DNA from: Nipponacmea schrenckii
Lineage: Eukaryota > Mollusca > Gastropoda > Lottiidae
Assembly (NCBI GenBank): GCA_030562195.1
Contig: JAUJPP010000003.1
Coordinates: 21,235,398 to 21,299,397, forward strand
DNA: 64,000 nt
Direction: 5' to 3'
The translations under genes were made by a program, and so were the position numbers. Shown in pieces: positions 12,115 to 27,100 of the stretch. The stretch's first letter is position 1, and the number at the start of each line of letters is the position of its first letter. The notes beneath the pieces are model-generated. The model was not told where the DNA came from and ran no database searches. It saw only the letters and a list, made by a program, of their open reading frames with translations.

Positions 12115-15100
12115 CTGAAATAAAAAAAAAACGACATTTAAAGTTTATCACTAATAAATTGAGGAGCCTGGGATATGGTGTCATATGATCACTAGAACAT
12201 CCTCACAGCGTATACATTTGGTTTTGATTTCTAAAACAGCTAATCTAATAAATTGGTCCTTACAAATGCCATTGTCAATAGCAGCAAGTAAACAAAAATG
12301 AATGGCAAGATTAACATTTTAGTTTTTGGTCCGAGAACACTATTTAAAAATTTAATAGATGTAATAATTTTCGTTGTTGGTTCGCCTCTGCAGCAAGATC
12401 CAGAATGTCTATTTTTTGAAAAAACAACAGAAAACAAATGCAGTATTACAATACATCTTCATACAAAGAATTTGAAAAAAGATGTCTGTTAATTAGAAAC
12501 TGACTACTTACATCAATATAAGGAGAACAACCATCAAGTCTTTTCATAAATCTGCACACGTCTTCAGTACTCCACGATCTAATATCGTCGATATTTTTAT
12601 AATCACATGTACACTCAGTAGACGATTTACTACGTTCAGAATCAGACCATGATCCATTTAACTTATATCCTCGATAATTCACTTCATGGGCATCCTCGAT
12701 AGAATTGTCATTTTCATCAATTTTCACAGTCCCGTGTCCAGTTAAACTCGAAACGGAAGAAAATACAGGTGAACCATTTCTAGAGTTTAACTGGGGGCCA
12801 TTAGATAAAAAAGGCGACGATGAAGTGCTTTCTGGGGATCTAGAACTATTATTGGGACTAGAGGCAAGATGAGGAACACTGTTCATACGCGGAATTGTCT
12901 GTAAACTTGTCACTAAATGTTCACTTTTACTGTCCTGATAGGAGTCACTGTATGATAATTTCTGTTTCTTAGAACTCAAGTCCACAACAGATTCTTCCAA
13001 TGATCTCTTTAACGCAGCATTTCCCATAAATCCATTATTCAGGTTATGAAAGAACTGAGTAAACCGTGATGTTTCTAGGCCTGGTGGAGGCATAGTAAAG
13101 GGAAAACAACTCTGCCACATCTGTAACGATGGTAGAGGAAATGGTAAATGTGGCATGCCGGCAATCATTTCTGGTGAAACTGGATAACCGAATGGTAAAC
13201 CAGGGCTAGGTAACATGGGTGGTGTGTTACTGGATAATTTAGAATGCTGATGTGCTGGTGGAGGATTGGTTGTTAATCTGAAAAGAGACATAGAGAATAA
13301 TTCAAAAACTATTCTTTTCTTTTGTTAATAATCTGCAAATTTCGCAACGAGAAGAAAAGAAAAATATCGAGCTTGATAAGCTAAGGCGAAGGTTCCTTAG
13401 GGTTGAGACTGTATCAACCATCATCCTAATCACATTTTATCACATTGATTGCAATGAAGAATGAAAACCCTATACTGTGTAGTGTCAAAGTAAAGTAGAA
13501 CATTTATACAGCATGAAGTACAATGAAAGAATTTGAACGACGACGATTTGATCTTTGACTGTTGTTTTTGCATATGTCAAACTCAGGAAGCATAATAAAC
13601 ATAACGCAGAAAATATAATTAATATTTCTGTGGGACTAATCCTTTACACGTTATATAAAAAATAAGAGTCTAGTAAGATTTATTTTGAGTCTTTTGTTTC
13701 AACAGGGATAAAGTTGTCTCCGCTTATAGCATATTTTTCTCTCGTCGGATGTCCATTATCGACGTTTGATCAGGTCGTATTATTATTACTATTTGTAGGT
13801 ATGGAATCGTCGTCTTGTTCCTTGGTAGAAAAACTATTCCATATTTTGTAGTTCTTACAATATTGCACCTCAACCAACCCTGGATGTTTTTTTATATGGC
13901 CTTTCTTGGTCTGGAACGTCGATTAGGTATAACGTATCTTTGTATTTCCTGTTGATGAAGGTGACGCTAGCAATAGTTGCTAATCATTTAAGCAAATGCA
14001 TCGCCAGTCTGATCTCAAAATTTATCGTGATAAATAACGACAGAGGACGTCTATTAGATAACCCGATCCTATACATCACGTACTCAGTATTAAATATTAA
14101 TTTACATTCAATTTGTCTATGTATATTATTCATAAGAGTGCTGATTTGACAAACGCAAGTGCAAAGTTATATCATGTAAGAGCATAGTTACATTCCTTAA
14201 CATGTCTTGATAAAATAGGTAATAACTTGTACTTACTGTTTCTTATCACGTCTGATGTCAGGGTCACCATATCTTTGTGGTTGTCTTTCTGGACTTCTAT
14301 CTCTATAATACTCCTTGTTTGATTTACCAGCTATCGGACTCACAAAATCATTCTTTTTTAATTTAGCTTGCAGTTTCTCAAATTGCTGCATTCTTTTGGC
14401 TCGTTTAATAACACTTTTTACTGTCTTATCTATAACCTCCGGCGGTTTCTCACTAATCTTGGCTAGTTTCTCTGTTAATTTCGCCATTACTGCAGCTTTC
14501 TCGGCAGTTAAAGTAGGCGAGGATAACGATTGGGCGGAACCTTTAGAACTTGTCGAGCCTACAGGGCTAGAAGTAAATCTAGGTTGCTGATTACTTGGTG
14601 ACGTTGGTGATGTACTTTTCTGTTTGTCATATTCCTCTTTTGTCATCGTAGCTGCCGGCGATTTCAGAGTTTGTTTACTTCTTGAATGTAAATCAGGGTA
14701 GCTGGTATTTGGGGGTAGTGATACTCCATTCATACCATATGAATTTGCCAGATTCTGTGCTAACAGATGTTGAAGACTTAATCCTAACATTGGATACTGA
14801 GGATCAAATGGAACTCCAAAATACGGTGGTGGAACTATAAAAAGTGAAAGAATATAAATACGAGAATACAGAGAGATAAAAGGGGAAGAATTATAAAGTT
14901 TGTATGTGTAATCAATAGATTTATTTGCCAGTCAGGTGACAGGTGCGAGTCTAATATTTAAAGACGGTATATTGTATCATATAGAATCGATATCTCTTCT
15001 TAACACCTCTTATTACAATCTGAATAGAAACGCCACGCGAATCAAACTATTCAAAACCAAGCAGAAGATAGAATTTTAAAAAAGGTTTGTGAGGATGACA

Positions 15101-18100
15101 AGGTTAGGATACGACACCTGAACGATGATAAAAGACAGGACCATCACCTTTTTATAGCAATCAATCATTGATATAATAGACACGCGCTGTTGATACAAAC
15201 ATTCAAAAAGTTATAAGAAGACGTTAAACTCACCTATAGGCTGAGGTACAGTCGATGGCGTCATTGGAACCGAATCAATACCAGTCCCAGAAGTAGAATT
15301 CCGCCTGATTTCACCCATTTCTAAATCTTTAGAAGTTAATGCTTCGTCTTTTGTTTCATCTGGTGTGTTTCTATCTGTATTTAATGTCGACGATGAATTT
15401 GTTAGAAGTTGTGTAGTAGGAAACACTGTGTCGTTCATTGTCCTCTGCTGACTGGTAACTGGTGCTGATTTCTCTTTCGAGCTTCTTAAATTATTAATAA
15501 TGTTACTCAACCGGGCTTCACGATGTTGCCTGAAAGAATACAAACTCCAGATTCACGCTTACAATAATAAGAGATATAATATAAATATCATTCACATAAA
15601 TTAATGTTATAGAAGAAAAATTGATGGCCCACCTGTGCACGGTGACACACTCGTATAACATCAATATCATGACTTTATTTGTTCTTTATCAATCGAATGA
15701 TGGTAAAAATGACTTATGACAAATCGTAGTATCAAGTGATCTGTGGATCTTATACTCGGGTCATATAGTATTGTAAATATTGCTATCATTAGCTTGTGAA
15801 TTTGTGTTTTATATAAATATATTTTAAAGGCATAGCTTTATGTTGAATTTACCCTATTGGTGTCAATCTAGAAAAATATAACATGTTTTCCATACCCAAT
15901 CACTACCAAGGCATTTAGATGAATTTATTATAGGCCTACTGTGCCACTATGATCAGATTCGGTATTGAAATTTCCGTTATTCCTTAAACATACCCAATAT
16001 GTCTATATTTGATAAGTCTGATTTTCATATTCTTTGTTACCAACGGAGGTGTCTGAGAACAGACCAACTAGATAATGGGGAAAGAGAGATAGAATCTAAA
16101 AATATGTCAATTTGTATAGACAAGTCTTGTCAATGTCACATGACTGCTTATTATCAATGTCAACATATCGTATATAGGAAAAGTCGTGATCTGGTGTAGA
16201 TTGAATATTGAATAAATAGAAGCATATGGACTGAAGACAGTGGTTATTACATGTCTGTATCATACTGTCTCCAGGAATCAACCATAAATTTCCTTTTGTA
16301 TTCATAAGGTTCCTTTGATCTTTTATTTCTAAGGGAATACCAATACTTATCTGGTCTATATTTTTACGAACTGATTAAGTATGAAAGGAAATGACATAAC
16401 CACTATAATTAATATTAATACATCGACAACCTTAAATGTTCCTTAGTACTTCTCGTTTGCTATACATTCATCACTTAATTTGTTTGTGTTTCGTGAACGG
16501 ATTTTAAATACCAGGCGAATTGATGAACATTAACAAAGCTAAACCCGATTTTTTTCTTCAATATGGTCATACATGACTTCTTTTTAGCACAGGATTAATT
16601 TGACACAAGCAATATCGGAATTGGAGAGTCAAATATCTACAATTGTTTATGATACCATTAAAAATGATTTCAGGCTTGACATTTCCTTTAATACGATATT
16701 GGTAGTTGTTTTTTCATGTTATATCATCTAAGATGTTTATGCCCCCTGAATGATCAATTCACAACAGACATTGATAAACCATAAGAAATCTAGTTATCAA
16801 TTTATATACAGTGTTTTATAACGCTCGTTAAATTCTTATATAATGTAACTAAATGGTTTATTAATTGTCTGCAAAAATCAATCGTCAGAACTGGAAGCTC
16901 GTGGAGGAAACCTCAACTTCTCAATTACACTTTTCTCATATGGAAATCTATACATCGAAATGCATTGACAATTTCAAAAAGTTAACGATTAAATATATAA
17001 TAAGGGTTATCTATAATGATACTGCTCTTCCATTCATGCGAAATCTGTGCAAAATATTTAATTTCGCCAACAATTAACCCATTAATATTTACACTATCCT
17101 TTAATAACTAATTTACCTTGGACAACGGGAATTTGATGATGAAAATTTTATATACATACCCGTGCGACTTTTCCGGAGAACGTAATACAACCTTCTCTTT
17201 TACTGGAAGTTGTTCAGATCTAGATTCTTGAGATGAATCTGTCTTTTCATCCTTTACAGTAATACCTTGTACAGGATCTAGTTGTTGTAGAGTTTCATCA
17301 TTTGATTTATCCTCCTCTTGTTTTAAAGATGTTTTTAGAAGTGATAGTGGTGTATCGTCCGTTGTATCCGATGACTGATCGTCCGCAACGTCATCTATAT
17401 CATCATTTGAATCGTCTTCTCCGTCACTATTCTCTCCAGTAGTTGCTTCACGCTTAACGTCCGAGTTGCTAACCTTTTTATAAATGTTTGTATCAAGTTT
17501 AGTTTCCGGTTCGTCCACAATTTGTAAAGGTTGATCACAATCGGAATCGAAATCCTGATCTTCAGTCGATTCAAGTTTAGCCGGTTGCGGTTCGTCTATC
17601 TGACCATTTTCTGATACGGCTATTGGAACAAAAGTTGATAAGGGTTCCTCACTTACTGAACTATCAGGGGAATGTGACTCACTGGAATCGGAATCAACTT
17701 TAGAACCATCTGATTCAAAATCAAACGGCGTTTTTGAATTATTTTTAATTTCTGAATCGTCTTTTTTTTCTGTGAAGCTCTTGTCACACTCCTCAGATAC
17801 TTTCAACTTCCTCTGTTTCTTTAATTCTGCTGCCGAACTTTGGTCAATCTTTCTGGGAGGTTCGCAGGCGTTCTGTAAAGATAAAATAACAAATTAAGCA
17901 TTATATTAAATACATATATGGAACCAAAAAACTTACTATAAATTCGAAAATTGGATCAAGCATCATATCACAAAGAATCCCTTACTAAATCCTAGATGAA
18001 AACAAATTCGCATTGAACACAGATAATGGTTCAGTAGTAGGACAGCGCTGACTAGACCCAAATTTAGGAGATGCATATTTAACAACCTGTTTCGACCATT

Positions 18101-21100
18101 TGGTAGTTTTTCTAGAAATCTTCCACGAATACATGTCACATTTACCCACAATGTTACAATAGTAGTCTCTAATTACTGATATATATGGCAATGATAAATA
18201 TGAAACATGCAGTAAAGAGGATATGCTATTTTATATCTTTCTTAATTAAGATCCACAATTAAACAAAAACTCTTAAGACACTTTGCAGCACTTGATAATT
18301 TGTCAGGAAACGTATAATTAGATGTGATTCTAATGATTATTTGAACCGGGTAACTACTACAGTATCTTATCATTTTAACTACTTAATACCACTTTTTTTC
18401 TCTTTGAATATCCAGTATCATTACATCATAGATTTCTCACACAGTGTGTTCGGGAATCAGGTTTCGACTATTTTCAGCTATTGTTTATACCTAAATAATT
18501 ACTCTGTAGGGCACTTCATCGAAACACATGATGCTAATTACGTTTCCCTTTAGATACTCTGAATAAAACCTAGTATATTTGAGTACATACAGATTTTAAA
18601 TGTATTTTTAGGCCTCGATGTAAAGAAGGGTTATAAAAGCATCATTTCAAATGTGTGAATATATGATAAGAATATTTTTTCATTCTTTATCTTCATTTCA
18701 GCAAAGGTTTTCATTGTAGCCTTAACAACGCCTTTCAATAGATTTCTTCAACCAGATTTATTATCCACAACGTATCATCTTAAATATACCTAAATATACT
18801 GATACTTTTGCCATTTGAATACCCTATATTATATAATAGTTTTCTCGTTGAATGCGTTTTGATAATGAATTCAGTCAGGTGGTAGACGTAATAAATCGAT
18901 TATCGATCAACAAAATTCGTTGGATGCCGAGGAAGGCATACTCACATCGAGCATGAGAGGGTCCATTTAGAGAAAGTTTTTGAGTTGATGTGTGCGTTCT
19001 GACACAAATTTCGGTGCTAAAACGTATAAACAGTTTTTTTGAATTTTAAAGATATGAAGTGGGGGTGGGGATGGGGGGTATAATTGGGAGCATCAGCCAA
19101 TTCTGTCCCTGTAGGCCCACTGTCGCCGCCTCTTTTTTAAGACGACGTGTATTCAATTCATAAAATGACTCCAGAAGTTTAAGGTCTTCCAAACATTTGG
19201 ACATCTCATCTATCCGTATAATTTTCGGAGTCAAATTCCACTGCTCGGTTTTCAAACAATATCAAAAAACGCACCGTGCCGACTGTCATCAGCTCCGGGG
19301 CGTAATTAATCTACTCATTACTGACATTATGACGTCAATAGTAATAACAATTCGGAGATCAACCATCATTACACACTTGTTGGTTTGTGGTATGAAAGTT
19401 CAAAGCAACGTGACATTTTATCGAAAGTCAACTTAAACCTAATTTAATAATTAAAATCCCAGAATAGAATTAGATATCGCCCCAGCATCAAAAACACTGT
19501 ATCAATTTCTTCCAATAATATGTATCAATTATTTCCTAAAGATCGGACGAACCAACATCTTGTTATTCGGAATACAGCGGAATATTCAAATTTTAATTAA
19601 ATAATTCCATATAATAGTAGATATATATTTTTATTACATAAATTATATCTGTGTGTCTCTTCTATTATATATATTAAATCACAACCGAACACAATTTCAA
19701 TTTAGAAACGAACAGTAGCCCATGTTTGTGTTGATGGTACCTTGGGTTCCTTAGAAAATATGTTAATCAATCAATAATCAATCTATGTTAAAAGGAGTCT
19801 GAGCATTTTCACAACTGACACTGTACATCATGTTCATTAAACTTGATGATCATATATCTTGTACGTGCACATAATATGCTCTAAGATAAAAACAAATCGA
19901 TAAAATCATCGTATTAACAGGTGTATAAAGAAAGGATAGATGATTAGCGGTGATAAAACAGTAAATAACAGTGTTTTTTTTATGATGAATATAATATTGT
20001 ATCTGTTTGGTACAATCTAACTCACACGACCTTTCTACATATGTTACACTTTCTGCGTGATATTGACAAACCTATAACAATACCCTCAATATTCTATCTC
20101 TTTCAATAGAGTAAAGGTCTTTGTATTCTGAGTGAAATGGAAGCGATTTAACTTTGTTAATTTGAGTGTAAAGCCAGGTATAAGAGACACAGAGACATGG
20201 AGAACGTGATTCTTTATCATATTTTAACTCTTCACACCTACATAGCAAGTCATCAAACGTCATTGTGACGTCATATATTCAAAATTTTGAAATTGGTAAT
20301 ATCACTCCAATATGATACATATTTATTGTCTATGAGTTAAAGGAGTACTATCCTTAGGAATGGGCATACAACTTTAACTAGCAAATTTGGACAATTTAGA
20401 GTACATTCATCAGTTGGACGTCACAAGAGCCATGATTAAAGAATAAAATCTCTATATAACGCGATATATACAAGTAAACTAAGTAATTATTCATCTTTAG
20501 AGGTCGTATGCCTTTAATTAATGGATCTAAGGGATCTGGAAATTCATTTGACATAACATGCTGTGAAACAAGCACTAGCTTGCATATTTTGCAAGGATAA
20601 CACATGTAAAATTTATTACATAGGTTAAGAATTAAATTTGTTTACATAAAAAGACGTGTCGTTAAGATCAATGATGAATAAGTATGTATTATATACAATA
20701 CTCTATAATCTAACACAACGACTACGAATATAAGAAAGCCAAACTAATTCAAAACATTATCACTTTATAAATCAGATTAGTTCTTGTTACTAGAGGGTGT
20801 TTGGTTTAATTATATTTCGAAATGTTGATAGCTGATCCAAAACGGTGTCTATAAACTAAATTGTTGGGAAAGATTGATATGCAAGACTAGAAATAAACAC
20901 GATTATTAGTTTTTTGAATAACGCCTACATTAAAATTTGAATACATCATCTAAAATTGAAAAGCAAAGACTTTTTCTACCAGAAAATAGACAAAAAAACT
21001 TCGTTTTGTAATTTTGTAATAAAAAGTTGAAATTAAAAAAAAAAAAAAAACGATGATATTTTCCTGTAATAAAACTAAAGTATTTTTAACTTCTAAGAAC

Positions 21101-24100
21101 ATTGACTGACCTGTATAGCTGTAATATCATACAACATAACTCTTATACTCTCTAACCAGACATTCACCAATCTAATAGACACTAGTCATATAACGATTGT
21201 TTACAGTGAGGTACCTTCAAATTACAATATAATTTAAACGATTACCTGCTTCAGAAGGTAATTTACACAATAACTACCTTGAATCAATACAACTACCAAT
21301 AGAAACACTCACTCAATCACAATACTAACGCAATTTTTCACTTTTGCAATGAAGGAGATATTAATTAGAATTCAATATCAGTGTTTAAGATATAATTATT
21401 TGTCAATTCGAGAATGAGATATCACTTTCAATGTTATTCATACTCATAAAGATAGAAAACAAATTAACTTGTCTTAAAAGAGATTTTTTAGTCTCTGCGG
21501 CCGTGAGAGTGTTAATCTACACAATAGATTGATAATAATGCATTTATTAAAGTCACTTTATATCCATCGACCAATCCACTTTAAAATAAATGGTATCAGA
21601 ATAACGGAATTGACAAGTACTGTCGCGAAGTAGCAATGAAAAAAGCGAAAACTGAGGATGATAAACCCGCACCAGCCCAATGCATAAAACTATTACTTAT
21701 ACACAATTATAAAATTTAAATCCAGTATTTCACAATCCATTTCCACTGAGAAAAAATAACACCAATGTTCCGCAAATTGAATTCTGAATGTGAAATCCCA
21801 AATTGAAAACCTCTGTAAAAACTTGTTGCAGAATGGGCCTTCTTAGAAATACATTCAGATGATGTTTTACTCACGTACAAAGAAAAAATGTTTTTGGTTT
21901 TAATTGAAACCGAGTTACGTTTATGGCAGTTACACTTTGTAAAACAAACCGTTTGATTTAACTTTGATGTTTCTCAAATTGTATTCCCATTGTTACCATT
22001 CTTTAACACGCCGTAGGTGAAAGAGAATTTGAATTTTATAATAATCAACAATTTGTTACATCTTGGATTCACCAATTTTCTAAGAACCGTAACTCAGATA
22101 TGAAAATCGATGTTAATTCTGACATACTGTAGCTTTAAGTATGAAATGATAGTAACCGTCAATAGGTATGATAGATCACATGGAAGCTTTGACTCTATTA
22201 AAATTTCTATTCTTAAGACATAAATGATAGTCTTTGATTTCTAATAAGATTGACTAGATAGTAATGATTTGGAATTATTTAAGGATATCGAACTAAATAG
22301 AAACATGACAATTATATTAGAAACGTTCTCCATGCAATACGAGCCTACCATTGTGTGCTGCGCCGTTGTCATTAATAAATCGATGAGAAACACCAATTGT
22401 GGGTTGTCGACTATTTAAATCAGTTTAACAAATTTCCAAATGTTTATTTACGAATCTTTTGCCAGGAAAAATTACATATTGAAATATTTAATAGAATTGA
22501 ATCTTTATTAACATTTTTAATATTAAATTCCTATCAAAATTGTTTAATCGCTTCAATCATGAGGGCATTATGCAAACGTGACAAGAAAAACACACGCAAT
22601 GTCCTCGTGGTTCATGTTTTAATTCCAATTCCTAAAACGTCAAGACAGATTACATAAGAAACAAATGAGACCTGAAGGACGCTAGATGGTTTCCGAGAAA
22701 TTAGTAGATGAATGACTGGTCTGGCTCTCGTGCTATTTTAGTGAAATTGCAGTTACAGATTTCATATTGTATAACAGAAATCGCATCCTTGTGTTCTGTC
22801 TGAAATAACAGAAATAAAACAAATACATTTTCTTTTTTGCAGTTGCTTTTGTTCATATAGCGGAATTAGGGTACTGCTTTATGAACTATTGTAGTCGGAC
22901 AATCATGGATCATTCCTTACTGATCCGATGTCATTTAAATTTTGACCGTTTATACCCCTTCTTGTGTTTAAATAGATTTTCATTATGATATGGTGTTCCA
23001 CATAGTGGAACTTAGTGAAATTACAAGTAGTAAATGATGATGAGTAATAGCTGAGGGATGGTGATATGAATTATGATAATTAAAATTAAATAATCTAAGA
23101 ATATCCTGTTTATTTACAATCTACATACAGATGAATTTTACAGAAGGACGTTCTGTTATTTTATCTAAATATTGTCACATTTCTAACGCACCACAGGCCT
23201 TTATATTGGCATGGAAGATATGATATAACCATTTTAATACGGATGTTACTAAAAACTTTATACACAAATATATCTTTGTATAATCATCCTAAAATATTAA
23301 AATCTGGTAATGAGATCTTTTCGACATGATGTGAAGAAAGTCGTTATTCATATTTCAACATTAATGTGTTGTGTTTTTTTGGCCAATTTTGCTTATAAAA
23401 TTCTGGCGAGATACATGCATTTGAAAAATATACTAGTGGCCCTAGCACCCCCATAACACAGATGCCAAACAGCCCTTCCAATAAAAGATTGGGTGATCCC
23501 TTAAAAACAAAATTGTTCTTCACCTCCTTAGGTGTATACAAAATGATGTTGCCCATCTTCATTCAACCTTCATCAAGGCAAAGACTGGGGCGTAAACGGT
23601 AAACACCTTATTTTCTAGAATTAGTAATTATTTGATATTGTGTTTCCTACACGAAGTGTTATAGAAGTTTCGAAATAAACAGTGCAGTGCATATATCAGA
23701 CTATAAAACTAACAAGACTGTAAGGAATGACTTATTCCATAGGGTGTGTCAGAATTATCTTCTAATTGACGGAAATTATGTCCCGATTCTTTCAGACAAT
23801 TGTCTTTAAGACTGAAATAGTTAAAAGGGTATTATTAAGACACGATGTCGAGATATTGTTAGCTTGTGGACATATTGTAGTTATTATTGTAGATTGTACG
23901 AATATAACCCAAGATAGAATAGCAATGACATGATTCAGGTCTTCAACATGTCGACAGAACAATAACAAGAAGTTTATTGTGAAAGGAGTTAGCACACCTC
24001 TATTTAAAAATTGTTTCCCTTCACCACTGCCTTCATTCCACCACGATATTCCTTACCTATCAGTTAAATTTTGTAATATAACCGGGTCCATTTGAGGACA

Positions 24101-27100
24101 ATTAGTCCCCACCTCCAAAAAAACCAAAAAAACAAAACGTCCCCCACCCTCATCCAAAAAAAAAACCCGTACTTTTTAGAATTTTATAATGCATAGATGT
24201 ATATTAAATATTAATTAGATATACGCAAATTGACATATTAAAACAAATGCTTAAAATTGAACGAGATCTACTCGATCTTTAGAAAAAAAGAATAGGATCT
24301 ACTTCTAAATCCGCCGTTGCTTAAACAAAAACTAGATAATTTGTAAAAGAAGATAAATGGATATGAATAATAATAGAAGATTATTACATGTTATTACGTG
24401 TTGTATATATAAGACATGGTAAGATAACAGACTATTATGTTAAACTACAGTTGATACACTCGTCTTTATCTTTACAAGATTAATCTTATATAGGACGACC
24501 TCACCAGACAATTAGTCAGAATATATAAATCAGTCCAAGTCTGACATCGTTTTGACCTTAATGATTTTATAAAAAAAAAGAACCCAATAAAATATCTGAC
24601 ACACCTTTAAGCTGTCGATTTGTAAAATCGCTGAAAACAGCATTGAGAGTCATTTCATTGTGAAGATTGCAAAATATATTTCCTAGTCCTTTTCTATTAC
24701 AGTCCCCATACACAAGAAAAAGTATGTCCAATTTGCATTATTGAACTGAATATTAAGTACATCATGTCATAGGATATAACACTTTGCAGACGTTGTAAAA
24801 ATGTTGAGTAAGTAAACCAAGATCATGCTCATCTCAGAATATGTAATACTAGTAATTGACCATAACCCAATAATTGTCGATAACCCACAATTTACCTTAC
24901 ATACTGAAGATAGTAAAATATGTTAGAGAAGTACATACGGATTCAAAATTTACCAATATTGCCACGTAATGATGTTAGCAGCAGAGGGAAAGAGACAGGC
25001 GTGAGAACATTATATAGATGTAACTTAAAACATAATATCTTTAACTCATCTGTTAAAATAGAACAACCACTGGTTAGAAATATAGACAACACAACCACTG
25101 TCTTTTTACTCTCTACATAATAACATATCTTAATCAAAATATTTTAATTAATAAAATTACGTTACACTCACTTGTAGCATTGTAGATAGCTGTGACATCA
25201 TTCTTTACACTTAACGATGATACACTCTATTTTGATTATGACACTCAAAGTTCAAGACTAAAATCTTGTCGATGTGCAAACGTCAATCTTGTCTTTTTTC
25301 AACATGAAAACTGTGAAGCGGCAGAATATCAAATTTCCGTCAACATATTCTCGAATCTATTAATGCTAGATAGAAAGGAAGCTCTTTTTAAACATTGGTA
25401 GGAAGATGACAATATAGCGTGTTACAGGATAATAGATATTCCTTAAATGTCATTAAAAAGACAATTCTTAGAATTATATTGCCCTATTTACAATCGTAAA
25501 ATAATGAACACCAATCAAATCTCATCATGCTGGCAATTCTTTCTTTAGAAATTAATTCGTTTTAGAATATACTTAAGGACATAACAATTAAGAAATAAAA
25601 ATCGTATAATTATATAATCTTATTATTTCGTGGATAATTTCTAACCGACTTATTGAATAACGAAGATTCGTTACACAAGTCAAAGATATAATAAATAGAG
25701 ATAGGATTTATCAGAACAAACCATGAAATTTGTTGTCGTATGATGTAATTTTCATAACAATTTATATGCATTTTTTAAATTATTGATCTAAAGTAGGAAA
25801 ACAAAATAAAACAGCCTCTCAATACGGATTAATCCGAGTGCCATTCTCAAAATACGAGATCACAGATATGAGCAGGATAGGATGTAACTGCATGGAAAGA
25901 TAGGCTACCGACTTGTATTCCCAATGACAAAATGAAGATATACGAGTTGTATACCTGATTACTTTAAGTAATTTCATCTTGCACTATTTTTCAACAATGT
26001 AAAAACGGTGCAAAAGACATGTTTTAAACAACATTAACAAGAATCTCTTCTGATGCAATCCTATCTGTCTCAAGATAGCATGATACTAGATACCAGATTT
26101 TCAAAGTCGTATTACACCAAATCATCCCTTCAAGCTTCAAACTTATCCTACTCAGGGTAGGGTTCCAGCTCGTCTCTCTCAAAATAGGATTAAATCGCCA
26201 TATTTTTCTTAAGGTAGGGTTAAACCAGCTTGTCTTTCTCAAGATATGATGATAACAGTTGTCTTTCTCCATATAACATATTAGCTTGTATTCTCAAGAT
26301 ACGATGATACCAGCTTATCGTGTTTATTGCGATGGAATGATACTAGCTTATATTTCTCAAGAGAGAAAGGGACCCTTCTCTCATTATAAGATGATATCAG
26401 CCTGTCTTTCTGAAAGCCGAACGATGCCAACCTCAAGATTGATGATACTAGCTTTTTCATTTTTTCAGGATAGGATTTTACTGACTTGTATTTCTCAAGG
26501 TACATTATTATCTTAAGACAGGATGACACCAGATGGTTGTTCACAAGACAATGATACCAGGTGGTTAATAAACTCATTTCCTATTGGTTCACCAAGACAC
26601 TCATCCAGAAAATGTTTGGTATTATCACCACTATGTCGGTGACTGTCAATTTCAAGATTTTCACAACTTGTATATAAGCATCTTACTTTCTTGCACTAAA
26701 GGAACAAAATTCCATTTAACTTTTTCTGTAATAGCTCTTTTGGCAATTTATCGTGGTAAACAGTGTTAAAACTAGTGTTTAGGTACTTGATAAATCGAAA
26801 TGAACGTGATTATAATGAATTACGCTTTAAAAACAAAGGCCTGTCTACCATCGATTACTAATTTTTCACTATTCTACGACAGATATCTCTACAGCAATGA
26901 AAACGTATGAGCTGTATAGAAGAACATGGGACAAAGGCAAGAAGGACAGCATCGTAATCACATTTGAAGCTACATGCAATAGCCTAACATGTATGTTTGA
27001 CACAGCTTGCAGCATATTCGCAGTGAATGTCACTCCAGTATGTTAGAATTCCAGAAAAATGACAGACGAACAAACGTTGCGTTCGAAATCGTGATATAAA

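Noticed and set aside
14315..14590. 91-codon plus-strand ORF
   Set aside because: It is the antisense shadow of exon 4 of the SAMD11-like gene.
26024..26577. Several 70-98 codon ORFs on both strands, and a CRISPR-like look
   Set aside because: They derive from a degenerate minisatellite; units vary in length and have no unique spacers, and this is animal DNA.
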